Source of the DNA: Ruminococcus sp. 210702-SL.1.03 | GTDB lineage: Bacteria; Bacillota; Clostridia; Oscillospirales; Ruminococcaceae | NCBI RefSeq assembly: GCF_020559915.1 | Contig: NZ_JAJCLZ010000005.1 | Span: forward strand, 1-64,000 | Reading direction: 5' to 3' | DNA: 64,000 bases | Program-made: the position numbers and the translations under genes | In this document: piece by piece, positions 42,502 to 51,222 of the stretch | How positions within the stretch are numbered: position 1 is the stretch's first letter | How the letters are laid out: each line of letters opens with the position of its first letter | Notes under the pieces: generated by a model | Told to the model about the DNA's origin: nothing | The model's database searches: none | Seen by the model: only the letters and a program-made list of their open reading frames with translations

Positions 42502-44457
42502 TTAGTCTTCGTCGTCAGTCTCAGCATCAGCAGGAAGCAAAGCTCTCATGGAAAGACTGATTCTCTTCTTATCAAGGTCAATCTCAGTGATCTTAGCTTC
42601 AACGGTCTGACCTACTGAAAGAATATCAGCAACATTGTCAACTCTCTGATTAGCGATCTGAGAGATGTGGATAAGTCCGTCGATACCGTCGATGATCTGT
42701 GCGAAAGCGCCGAAAGAGGTGATAGAAACTATCTTAGCAGTTACTACCTGACCAACCTCATAGTTAGCCTTAAAGATCTCCCAAGGATTTTCGGAATCCT
42801 TCTTGTATACGAGCGATACCTTACCGGTCTCGGGGTCGATGTCCTTGATGCGAACTTCGATCTTATCGCCGATGGATACTACGTCGGAAGGATGCTTTAT
42901 TCTCTTCCAGCTGAGGTCAAGCTTGCGAACAAGTCCGTCTACTCCGCCGAGGTCTACGAATACGCCGTAATCGGTGATGGACTTAACTTCTCCCTCGATA
43001 ACGTCGCCAGCCTGTGCGGTTTCAAAGAACTTAGCCTTTGCAGCCTCTCTCTGCTCGCGCTCTACGGCTCTGATAGAGCCTACAGCCTTCTGTCTTGCCT
43101 CGTTGACCTCAAGGATCTTGAACTCTACGGTCTTGCCCTTCATATCGTCGAGGTTGCCGCCGCGTGCTACTGCCTGCGAAGCGGGTACGAATACGTTGAC
43201 GCCGTTGGAAGCAACGATAAGGCCGCCCTTTACGACTCTTACTACGCTGCCGGTGAGGATAGTGCCCTCTTCCTTAGCTGCTGCGATCTTTTCAAGACCC
43301 AGAGCTGCGTCTACCTTCTTCTTAGAGAGCTGTACTATGCCCTCCTGGTCGTTGGTCTGGAGAACTATCAGCGCGATGGTCTCGCCAACAGATACTACGT
43401 CCTCAGGCTTCTTTGTAGGATCGTCGGTAAGCTCGCCGGGCATGATATAGCCGGTGTGCTTGGTTCCGATGTCAACGATAACTTCGCCGTTGCCGTTGAT
43501 AGCGGTAACTACGCCCTCTACCTTCTGACCCTTATGTATCTTCTTCAGAGTCTTCTCCATTTCCTCCGCAAAATTAAATTCTTCTTCAACATTGTTCAAC
43601 ATTTCACTCATGGCCTGTTGTACCTCCTTGATTATATAAGCCGGGGTTGAAGCACCGGCAGAAATCCCGATAAATCTTGTTTTCGATAAGTCTTCGTCTG
43701 CCAGCGTACTTTTCAGCTCATCGGCATTCTCTACCTGTATGGTGCGGCAGTGCTTTTCGCAAACCTGCGCCAGCTTACGGGTGTTAGAGCTGTTTTTTCC
43801 TCCGGCAATTATCATCAAATCTGCTTGCAGTGAAAGCTTTTCGGCTTCCTCCTGTCTGGTTGCGGTAGCGCTGCATATAGTGTCGAATATCTCGGCGTCG
43901 GGCATTGCCTGCGCTATGTATTCCCTGCACTGCTCCCACAGTCGTTTGTTGTAGGTCGTCTGCGAAAGCACGCACAGCTTTTCGCCCGCAAGCGGCTTTA
44001 GCCGCTCTTTCAGCTCGTCCATATCGGCAAATACATACGAATCTCCCTCGCAGAAGCCTCTTATGCCGCACACCTCAGGGTGGCTGGCGTCTCCCGCGAT
44101 GAGCACTGTTTTACCCTCTGCGGATTTTTCCAGCGCTATCTTCTGTATCCTGCTGACGAACGGGCAGGTAGCGTCAACATACTGTGCGCCGCGCTTTTCC
44201 AGCTCGCGGTAAACAGCCCTGCTCACGCCGTGCGAGCGTATAATAACTGTTTGTCCCGGCTGCACCTCATCAAGCTCTATGGCTTTACAGCCGCGTGCTT
44301 CGAGGTCTGCGACGACGTTGCGATTATGGATAATCGGACCTAATGTCACAACATTATTTCGGTTATCTAATTTATTATACACTATTTTTACGGCTCTGTC
44401 TACACCAAAACAGAAACCTGCGGACTTTGCAACGCAAATTTTACAATTTATTAACAT
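42502..44457 (-). CDS. ispH: Bifunctional IspH and ribosomal protein S1 fusion
   Basis: 651 residues. About 1-285 is IspH, the iron-sulfur reductase that makes IPP and DMAPP in the MEP pathway, with its three cluster cysteines in AGFCFGVDRA, VDATCPFV and TICSATATRQ. About 300-651 holds four S1 RNA-binding domains, starting KGQKVEGVVTAI, EGTILTGSVVRV, AGDVIEGEVKSI and VGQVVTAKIVSI, with an acidic end. Such fusions are known in Clostridia; whether the protein is processed is unclear. The ATG directly follows the stop of cmk-plsC. Confidence 0.95.
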   Translation of the reverse strand: MLINCKICVAKSAGFCFGVDRAVKIVYNKLDNRNNVVTLGPIIHNRNVVADLEARGCKAIELDEVQPGQTVIIRSHGVSRAVYRELEKRGAQYVDATCPFVSRIQKIALEKSAEGKTVLIAGDASHPEVCGIRGFCEGDSYVFADMDELKERLKPLAGEKLCVLSQTTYNKRLWEQCREYIAQAMPDAEIFDTICSATATRQEEAEKLSLQADLMIIAGGKNSSNTRKLAQVCEKHCRTIQVENADELKSTLADEDLSKTRFIGISAGASTPAYIIKEVQQAMSEMLNNVEEEFNFAEEMEKTLKKIHKGQKVEGVVTAINGNGEVIVDIGTKHTGYIMPGELTDDPTKKPEDVVSVGETIALIVLQTNDQEGIVQLSKKKVDAALGLEKIAAAKEEGTILTGSVVRVVKGGLIVASNGVNVFVPASQAVARGGNLDDMKGKTVEFKILEVNEARQKAVGSIRAVEREQREAAKAKFFETAQAGDVIEGEVKSITDYGVFVDLGGVDGLVRKLDLSWKRIKHPSDVVSIGDKIEVRIKDIDPETGKVSLVYKKDSENPWEIFKANYEVGQVVTAKIVSITSFGAFAQIIDGIDGLIHISQIANQRVDNVADILSVGQTVEAKITEIDLDKKRISLSMRALLPADAETDDED

Positions 44458-45825
44458 TTAATGCACCAATTCTGTAATAGAATTCATTATCTCCTTCTTC
44501 AATATCTTCAAATTTTTAGGACTGGCGTCGGTAGTGCCCAGCTCGGCGGGGTCTATCGGTTTGCCATAGCGAACTACCACTTTCTTTTTGCGGCAGAGCT
44601 TTTCGCCCTCAAAATTTATTCCTACGGGCACTACCTTGGTCTGCGCGACAGCCGCTATCAACGCCACGCCGGTCTTGCCCTTGCCTACCTTGCCGTCTTT
44701 AGAGCGTGTGCCCTCGGGGAAGATAACAAGGTTTCTGCCCGACTCCAGCTTTTCTATCGAGGTGTCGATGACCGCGGTATCGCCCGTGCCGCGTACTACG
44801 GGGAATGCGCCCCACGCCTTTATCAGCAGGGTGAAGAAGATGTTCTGCTTAAAAAGCTCTTCTTTAGCCATGTAAGATATTGGCACACGCGTCATCAGCG
44901 CGATGAATACCGGGTCGCCGTAGCTGCGATGGTTTGAGGCGAAAATGTTTCCGCCGTCGGTCGGCACATTCTCCACTCCCTCGTAGCTCAGCTCAAAGAA
45001 GTGCTTGAAAATAAAGCGGACGAATGGGCGTACAACGTTGTAAAAGCCCTGACGTATAGGATTTATCTTATGCGTTTTGGTGATAGGGCGTACCTCCATC
45101 ACGGGCTTGTGGCGGTCTGAGCATTTTAGTTCAGATTTTTTTTTTGAGCCGTCGGGCTGTTCCCTTACGGCGTTCACTAGGCGCACTATCTCATCCGCCG
45201 CCTGCTCTATCGTCATGCTTGTGCTGTCTACCAGCGTGGCGTCCTCCGCCTGTTTCAGCGGTGCGATCTCGCGGTGGGTGTCGTTATAGTCGCGCTGATT
45301 TATGTCGGCGAGCACCTCTTCGTATGTCGAGGGGTCGCCCTTTTCGGAAAGCTCTTTGTACCTGCGGTTCGCGCGCTCCTCAGCCGAAGCTGTGAGGAAT
45401 ACTTTTACCTGCGCGTTTGGCAGAACTACCGTTCCAATATCCCTGCCGTCCATTATTATGTCGTTCTCAGCGGCTATGCTGCGCTGAGTGTCCAGCAGAA
45501 ATGCCCTTACCTCTGGGTATTTGGAAACTGCCGAAGCCGCCATAGAGATCTCGGGCGTGCGTATCTTATCGGAAACGTTCTCGCCGTTTACCAGCACCGC
45601 CTGCGCGCCCTCTATGTAAGTCAGCCTTACCGCAAGCCCATCAAGTACCGCCGCTACCTGCGCGCCGTCGTTGACGTCAGCTCCACGGGTGATAGCGTAG
45701 TAGGCGATAGAGCGGTAAAGCGCCCCCGTATCGACGTAAACAAAGCCCAGCTTTGCCGCCACGGTTTTGGCGATGGTAGATTTGCCCGCGCCCGAAGGGC
45801 CGTCGAGCGCAACGTTTATGCTCAT
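44458..45825 (-). CDS. cmk: Cytidylate kinase and PlsC acyltransferase fusion
   Basis: 455 residues. About 1-220 is CMP kinase: P-loop DGPSGAGKST, YVDTGALYRSIAYY, MDGRDIGTVVLPNA. About 270-455 is a 1-acylglycerol-3-phosphate acyltransferase with SNHRSYGDP (HxxxxD), FPEGTRSKDGKVGKGKTG and a membrane-embedded helix. A basic linker joins them. Elsewhere in Clostridia cmk and plsC are neighbours; here one frame covers both, so nucleotide and phospholipid synthesis share one polypeptide. It is first in a cmk-plsC-ispH-rpsA unit with its own promoter. Confidence 0.94.
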   Translation of the reverse strand: MSINVALDGPSGAGKSTIAKTVAAKLGFVYVDTGALYRSIAYYAITRGADVNDGAQVAAVLDGLAVRLTYIEGAQAVLVNGENVSDKIRTPEISMAASAVSKYPEVRAFLLDTQRSIAAENDIIMDGRDIGTVVLPNAQVKVFLTASAEERANRRYKELSEKGDPSTYEEVLADINQRDYNDTHREIAPLKQAEDATLVDSTSMTIEQAADEIVRLVNAVREQPDGSKKKSELKCSDRHKPVMEVRPITKTHKINPIRQGFYNVVRPFVRFIFKHFFELSYEGVENVPTDGGNIFASNHRSYGDPVFIALMTRVPISYMAKEELFKQNIFFTLLIKAWGAFPVVRGTGDTAVIDTSIEKLESGRNLVIFPEGTRSKDGKVGKGKTGVALIAAVAQTKVVPVGINFEGEKLCRKKKVVVRYGKPIDPAELGTTDASPKNLKILKKEIMNSITELVH

Positions 45826-45882
45826 TATCTTTTACTTCCTTTCGGGAAAATATTCATCTTTACAGTGAAAAGTCACATTTAT

Positions 45883-45911
45883 ATTATCTCACATTTTTTC
45901 AAAAAAATCAA
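45883..45911 (-). promoter_or_regulatory. cmk-plsC promoter
   Basis: On the minus strand TTGATT (45906-45911), 17-base spacer, GATAAT (45883-45888). Confidence 0.6.
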
Positions 45912-45968
45912 GCGGCGCGCAAAAAAATCACCTAATTTTCATCTTTTGCGTATCTGCCATGATCTGCT

Positions 45969-47189
45969 TTAGAAGCTCTGCGCGCAGGCGTATGCCGTGG
46001 CGAAAGCTATCTGCAAATTAAAGCCGCCCGTGTAGCCGTCCGCGTCGAGCACTTCGCCTATAAAATGCAGACCGCGCACCAGCTTCGACTCCATAGTTTT
46101 CGGCGAGATCTCTTTCACGTCCACTCCGCCGCGGGTGATTATCGCCTCGCTGACGGGGCGCAGACCCTTTACTTCAAATGTGAGGGCGTGTATAGCCGAG
46201 CAAAGCGCCGCGCGCTCCGCCTTAGTTATCTGATTTACCTTTTTCTCGGGCGGTATGCCGCTGCGCTTTATCACAAGCGGGATAATGCTTGCGGGCAGCA
46301 GTCTGCCGATCGAGTTGTCAAAATCGCGGTTGGGCACTTCGGCGAAGTCGCGCTGCACGCGCTCGTCAAGTTTTTTATCGTCAAGCGCGGGCTTTAGGTC
46401 TATTGAAAAAGTGTACCTGCCCGCCGTTATGTCCTGCATATGCGCCGAGGCGGAGAGCACCAGCGGACCGCTCATGCCGAAGTGCGTAAAAAGCATCTCG
46501 CCCTGCTGCTCGAACACGGGCTTGCCCGCCGAGTTGTCGGTAACGGTGAGCTTGCAGTTTTTGAGCGAAAGCCCCATAGCCTGCGCGCAGTCGCTTCCGC
46601 AAAGCTCTACCGGCACCAGCGAGCCGCACAGCTCGGTAACGGTGTGCCCCGCCTGCCGCGCAAGCTTGTAGCCATCGCCCGTAGAGCCTGTTTTTGGGTA
46701 CGAAAGCCCGCCCGTCGCGACTACTACTTTATCGGCGCGGTACTCGCCCCTGCCGCCAAGCACGCCTTTCACCTCGCCGCCCTCTATTATAAGGCTGCGC
46801 GCCGAGTCTGTAACTATCTTAACGTCGGCGCAGTTCACGGCGTTTATCAGCGCGCCCGAAATATCCTTGGCGTTATCGCTGACGGGGAAAACGCGGCTGC
46901 CGCGCTCAGTTTTCAGCTCTATCCCCAGCGACTCAAAAAAAGCCATAGTGTCCTCGGGCGAAAAGCGGCTGAGCGCTGAGAAAAGGAATTTTGAATTTCG
47001 CGGTATGTTCGCCATCACCGTCTGCACGTCGCAGTTATTGGTAACGTTGCACCTGCCTTTTCCCGTAATGTTCAGCTTGCGGCAGGGGTGTTTCTCGTGC
47101 TCCAACACCGTTACTTCGTGCCCCAGCCACGCCGACTGCACGGCGCACATCAGCCCCGAAGCGCCCGCGCCAATTATCAGTATTTTCAT
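45969..47189 (-). CDS. HI0933/BaiN-family NAD(P)/FAD-dependent oxidoreductase
   Basis: 406 residues. FAD-binding GAGASGLMCA start, GKGRCNVTN signature, VVATGGLSYPKTGSTGDGY and the C-terminal GRGLHFIGEVLD-like GLHFIGEVLDADGYTGGFN. Members include the aminoacetone oxidase-type and BaiN proteins; the reaction here is unknown. GGAGA precedes the ATG. It sits just upstream of the cmk promoter, an arrangement seen in other Clostridia, and is the last gene of the run beginning at tepA. Confidence 0.88.
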   Translation of the reverse strand: MKILIIGAGASGLMCAVQSAWLGHEVTVLEHEKHPCRKLNITGKGRCNVTNNCDVQTVMANIPRNSKFLFSALSRFSPEDTMAFFESLGIELKTERGSRVFPVSDNAKDISGALINAVNCADVKIVTDSARSLIIEGGEVKGVLGGRGEYRADKVVVATGGLSYPKTGSTGDGYKLARQAGHTVTELCGSLVPVELCGSDCAQAMGLSLKNCKLTVTDNSAGKPVFEQQGEMLFTHFGMSGPLVLSASAHMQDITAGRYTFSIDLKPALDDKKLDERVQRDFAEVPNRDFDNSIGRLLPASIIPLVIKRSGIPPEKKVNQITKAERAALCSAIHALTFEVKGLRPVSEAIITRGGVDVKEISPKTMESKLVRGLHFIGEVLDADGYTGGFNLQIAFATAYACAQSF

Positions 47190-47210
47190 TATATTGCTGT
47201 ATTCTCCAAT

Positions 47211-48068
47211 TTATTTATTACTGTAAACTTCGTACTCTTCCCATATCTTTTCCAGTTTTTCAAAGCTCTTGCGCACCTTTTCGGTGTTGCTTATCGAAAC
47301 TGCCGCTATCAGCGCGTTTATAAGGCTCAGCGGGGCTACCAGCGAGTCGGCGAAAGAGTTCATATCGCTGCGCGCGATAAGCAGGTCGTTTGCAAATGGC
47401 GCGAGCGGTGAAGCCTCAGAGTCGGTAACGGCGATAACGTGCGCACCGTGCGCCTTAGCATACTCAAGCATCTGCGCGGTCTGCCGCGAATAGCGCGGGA
47501 AGGATATGCCTATGATAACGTCCTTGTCGTCTATGCGCATAAGCTGCTCAAAAAGCTCGCTCGTGGTGGTGTTTCGCAGCTGCTTGACGTGCGGGAACAT
47601 AAGCGAGAAGTAGTAATTGAGGAATTTTGCCAGCGGCTCGGCGCTTCTCGCGCCCAAAATGTATATCGTGTTGCAGCGCTCTATCGCGCTCACGGCGTTG
47701 GAAAAGTCGGTCTTTGAAGTTTCTTCCAGCGTCAGCCTTATCTTCTCGATGTCGCGGGTCAGCACCTGTTTCAGTATGTCCTCGCCGCTCAGCCTGTCGT
47801 TCGTTACCTCTATCCTCTGCACCGCCGTAAGCCTGTTTCGCATAAGCTCCTGCAGTGACCTTTGCAGCGCGGGGTAGCCGTCGAAGCCCAGCATAGAGGC
47901 AAAGCGCACCACGGTAGATTCGCTCACGCCGACTGTTTGACCCAGCTTTTGCGCCGTCATGAAAGCCGCTTTATCGTAATGCTCGAGTATATACGCCGCT
48001 ATCAGCTTGTGCCCTTTCGAGAGCGCAGGCGTCTGCTCTTTGATTGTAGTAAACAGATCTTTTTCCAT
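47211..48068 (-). CDS. MurR/RpiR-family transcriptional regulator
   Basis: About 285 residues: N-terminal helix-turn-helix (AQKLGQTVGVSESTVVRFAS) and C-terminal SIS sugar-phosphate domain (IYILGARSAEPLAKFLNYYF, VIIGISFPRYSRQT). These proteins sense phosphosugars such as GlcNAc-6-P or MurNAc-6-P. No sugar genes are adjacent, so the target is not visible. The start at 48068 (MEKDLFTTIKEQ) is preferred to one at 48095 inside the DUF3006 gene. Confidence 0.88.
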   Translation of the reverse strand: MEKDLFTTIKEQTPALSKGHKLIAAYILEHYDKAAFMTAQKLGQTVGVSESTVVRFASMLGFDGYPALQRSLQELMRNRLTAVQRIEVTNDRLSGEDILKQVLTRDIEKIRLTLEETSKTDFSNAVSAIERCNTIYILGARSAEPLAKFLNYYFSLMFPHVKQLRNTTTSELFEQLMRIDDKDVIIGISFPRYSRQTAQMLEYAKAHGAHVIAVTDSEASPLAPFANDLLIARSDMNSFADSLVAPLSLINALIAAVSISNTEKVRKSFEKLEKIWEEYEVYSNK

Positions 48069-48087
48069 CTTAATCCACTTCTTCTCC

Positions 48088-48303
48088 CTATTCAAACATT
48101 TCAGCCGAGCGTTTTTTTAGCCGCTCTTTGCGCTTTTCGGTAAGGTCGCGCCTGATATGCCAGCCGTCCTCCGCGCGCTCGAGAATGTCGCCCTCTTTTA
48201 CAGCTTCGCCGCCCAGCGCTTCAAGCGGCAGGTCTTCGTGCTCGCCGCCGTCGCCGATGAGCACGGCGTATCCGCCCTCCTGCCTATCTACCGAATATAT
48301 CAT
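48088..48303 (-). CDS. DUF3006-family small protein
   Basis: About 71 residues: MIYSVDRQEGGYAVLIGDGG then PLEAL and GDIL, and a Lys/Arg/Glu-rich tail. The family is a small beta-barrel that commonly sits next to ComEC-like hydrolases in Clostridia and Bacilli. Function unknown. The ATG is 1 base from the stop of the upstream MBL gene, so translation is coupled. Confidence 0.8.
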   Translation of the reverse strand: MIYSVDRQEGGYAVLIGDGGEHEDLPLEALGGEAVKEGDILERAEDGWHIRRDLTEKRKERLKKRSAEMFE

Positions 48304-48304
48304 A

Positions 48305-49243
48305 TCATTTACCGCCTTTCGCGGCGTCGGCGGTGTCAAAAGGCTTTACGGTAAGCCCCTTGCCGTCCGACTCAAATGCCAGACTGCCGTCCTCAGCCGT
48401 AACGTACACATTTTTGACGTACTTGCATATGCGCGAGTACGTTTCCTCGTCGGGGTGGCCGTATTTGTTATCCGCCCCGCAGGAGATCACCGCGTACTGC
48501 GCGCCCACCTCTTTCAGCCACTGCGATGTGCTCGAAGTATCGCTGCCGTGGTGACCGACTTTCAGCACGTCCGCTGAAACATCGCAGCCGCGCTCCAGCA
48601 GCTCGCTTTCCTCCTGCTTTTCGCAGTCGCCCGTTATCAAAAAGCTGTTTTCGCCGTGCGTCAGCCGCAGCACCACCGAGTAATCGTTGAGATTTGAATA
48701 CTCGCCCTCGGCGGCGTAGGTCTGCACGCTTATCTCGCCCAGCTCGAAGCTTTCGTTGCGGGCGGCGCGTATCTTCAAGCCTTTGTCCGCCGCCGCGTCG
48801 AGCAAGTCCTCGTACACCGAGGAAGTGGGCGTGAGGTCGTCGGGCACGCGCGGCATTATTATCTTGCCTATCTTAAAGCCCTCTACTATCTCCGCCGCTT
48901 CGCCTATATGGTCGGCGTGCGGGTGGGTGAGCACCAGATAATCCAGCTTTTTCACGCCGCGCTCTTTCAGATGATTTATCAGCGTGTTTTCGCCGTCGCG
49001 GTCGCCCGTGTCGATGAGCATATATTTCCCATCGCTGCAAACGAGCGTGCTGTCGCCCTGACCCACGTCTATGAAATCTACCTCGGCGTCGGCGTTTTCG
49101 GCGGCAGGCTTATCGCCCGCGGCTGTTTGGAGTACACCCGTTTTCTCGAGCACGAAAATCGCGAGCGCCGCCATCAGCACCAGTACGGCTTTTATAAGCT
49201 GCGCGCCCGCCTGCTTTTTCGCCCTGCCTTTATTTGCAGCCAT
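48305..49243 (-). CDS. ComEC/Rec2-like MBL-fold hydrolase
   Basis: 312 residues. One N-terminal membrane segment (AVLVLMAALAIFVLEKTGVL) then an outside metallo-beta-lactamase domain with DVGQGDSTLVCSDG, LTHPHADHIGE, GDCEKQEESELL and VGHHGSDTSS. Stand-alone versions of the ComEC C-terminal domain may cut incoming DNA strands or other phosphodiesters; this is not proven. It pairs with the DUF3006 gene and follows ygiQ by 6 bases. Confidence 0.85.
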   Translation of the reverse strand: MAANKGRAKKQAGAQLIKAVLVLMAALAIFVLEKTGVLQTAAGDKPAAENADAEVDFIDVGQGDSTLVCSDGKYMLIDTGDRDGENTLINHLKERGVKKLDYLVLTHPHADHIGEAAEIVEGFKIGKIIMPRVPDDLTPTSSVYEDLLDAAADKGLKIRAARNESFELGEISVQTYAAEGEYSNLNDYSVVLRLTHGENSFLITGDCEKQEESELLERGCDVSADVLKVGHHGSDTSSTSQWLKEVGAQYAVISCGADNKYGHPDEETYSRICKYVKNVYVTAEDGSLAFESDGKGLTVKPFDTADAAKGGK

Positions 49244-49249
49244 GCCCGC

Positions 49250-51172
49250 TCATCGCTTCTTTCTGCCGTTCGGCTTTACGCGCTGAGGGGTCTTTGCGGC
49301 GGGATTTCTGCCATTCGCATTTCTGCCGCGGGCGTTTCTTTCCCCGCGCTTAGCCTGCTTTTCGCGCTGCATTTTCAGGTATACCGAGTCGGGGCGGACG
49401 AGCTTGCCCGCGCCGTTTCCGATGAGGTCTTCCCTGCCCGCCTTGCAGAGCGCTTCTATCACTCTGCGCTGATTCTCGGGCTTGTAATACTGCAAAAGCA
49501 CGCGCTGCATAGCCTTTTCCTCCGGCTTTTTCGCAACGTACACCGGCTCTAACGTGTAAGGGTCGAATCCGGTGTAGAACATACAGGTCGAAAGCGTGCC
49601 GGGGGTGGGGTAAAAGTCCTGCACCTGCTCGGGGTGTATGTGGTTCTCTTTTAGGAACATCGCCAGCTCCACCGCGTCTTTCAGCGCAGAGCCGGGGTGC
49701 GAGGACATCAGGTAGGGCACCAGGTACTGCTCTTTGCCCTTCTGCCCCGTTATCTCGTAAAACTTTTTCTGAAAGCGCTTGTACGCCTCTATATGCGGCT
49801 TGCCCATTTTGTCGAGCACCGCCGCCGAGCAGTGCTCGGGCGCTACTTTCAGCTGACCGCTTATGTGGTACTCTATCAGCTCGCGCATGAAAGCTTCGTC
49901 CTTATCCTCTATCAGATAATCGTAGCGTATGCCCGAGCGTATGAAAACCTTCTTTATCTTAGGTATCTTGCGCATCTCGCGGAGTATATGCAGATACTCG
50001 GTGTGGTCGACGTGCAGATTTTTGCAGGGCGAGGGCGCTAAACACTTCTTGCCCTTGCAAAGTCCGTATTTGAGCTGCTTTTCGCATGAAGGCCCGCGGA
50101 AATTTGCGGTAGGTCCGCCTACGTCGTGTATGTAGCCCTTAAAGCCCTCCATCTCGGTGAGCTTGCGCGCTTCTTCAAGCACGCTCTCTTCGCTGCGAAC
50201 GGTCACGCGCCTGCCTTGGTGCAGGGCTATCGAGCAAAAGTTGCAGAAGCCGAAGCAGCCGCGGTTGTGCGTTACCGAAAAGCGCACTTCTTCTATCGAG
50301 GGCACGCCGCCCTCTTTTTCGTAGCAAGGGTGATACGCGCGCTCATACGGCAGCGAATACACCTCGTCAAGCTCTGCCGTTGTGAGCGAGAGCGCGGGGG
50401 GATTTTGCACCAGCATTTTGTCGCCGTGGCGCTGAATTATCGTCTTGCCGTACACCTCGTCCTGCTGGTCGTACTGTATACGGCAGGATTTCGCGTAAAG
50501 CTCTTTGTTCTCAGAAACTTCCTTGAAAGATGGGCACTGCACCGCTCCGTAAGGCGTTTCGCGCGGGTCGCAGAGGTAGCAAGTACCGCGCACGTCGCGT
50601 ATGGTCTTTACGTCCTCGCCCGCCGCGAGCCTGTCGGCTATCTCTATCATCGAGTGCTCTCCCATGCCGTACATCAGCAGGTCGGCGCGGGTGTCTGCCA
50701 GTACCGAGGGCATCACCGTATTGCTCCAGTAATCGTAATGCGCAAAGCGGCGCAGAGATACTTCAAGCCCTCCGCAGAGCACTGGTATCTCGGGCGCGGC
50801 GTTTCGGCAAAGGTTGCAATATACAGTAGCCGCGCGGTCAGGGCGTTTGCCGTTTCTGCCGCCCGCCGAGTATGCGTCGTCGGCGCGGGGGCGCTTCGCT
50901 ACCGTATAATGCGCCACCATAGAGTCTATATTGCCCGCCGATACCAGCCACGCAAGCTTAGGCAGACCCAGCCGCAGTACGGACTTCGGGTCTTTCCAAT
51001 TTGGCTGAGCTATCACGCCTACTGTGTAGCCGTGGTGCTCGAGCAGGCGGGTGATTATCGCCGCGCCGAAGCTCGGGTGGTCTACATAAGCGTCGCCCAG
51101 AATGTAAACAAAGTCGAGCTGGTCTATACCGCGCTCGCGCATATCTTCTTTTGAAATAGGCATAAAAGCCAT
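49250..51172 (-). CDS. YgiQ-family radical SAM protein
   Basis: 640 residues. N-terminal cobalamin-like Rossmann half, then a radical SAM core with NRGCFGFCNFCSIALHQG (CxxxCxxC), VGGPTANFRGPSC, and a C-terminal domain with extra Cys (CKGKKCLAPSPCKNLHVDH); basic tail of Arg/Asn/Lys. The reaction of YgiQ proteins is unknown. GGAGG precedes the ATG. It lies between ftsK and the MBL gene. Confidence 0.92.
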   Translation of the reverse strand: MAFMPISKEDMRERGIDQLDFVYILGDAYVDHPSFGAAIITRLLEHHGYTVGVIAQPNWKDPKSVLRLGLPKLAWLVSAGNIDSMVAHYTVAKRPRADDAYSAGGRNGKRPDRAATVYCNLCRNAAPEIPVLCGGLEVSLRRFAHYDYWSNTVMPSVLADTRADLLMYGMGEHSMIEIADRLAAGEDVKTIRDVRGTCYLCDPRETPYGAVQCPSFKEVSENKELYAKSCRIQYDQQDEVYGKTIIQRHGDKMLVQNPPALSLTTAELDEVYSLPYERAYHPCYEKEGGVPSIEEVRFSVTHNRGCFGFCNFCSIALHQGRRVTVRSEESVLEEARKLTEMEGFKGYIHDVGGPTANFRGPSCEKQLKYGLCKGKKCLAPSPCKNLHVDHTEYLHILREMRKIPKIKKVFIRSGIRYDYLIEDKDEAFMRELIEYHISGQLKVAPEHCSAAVLDKMGKPHIEAYKRFQKKFYEITGQKGKEQYLVPYLMSSHPGSALKDAVELAMFLKENHIHPEQVQDFYPTPGTLSTCMFYTGFDPYTLEPVYVAKKPEEKAMQRVLLQYYKPENQRRVIEALCKAGREDLIGNGAGKLVRPDSVYLKMQREKQAKRGERNARGRNANGRNPAAKTPQRVKPNGRKKR

Positions 51173-51222
51173 GATATTAAAACCTCCGAATGGGTCAAGG
51201 GTTATTTGGGCGGCTGATACCG

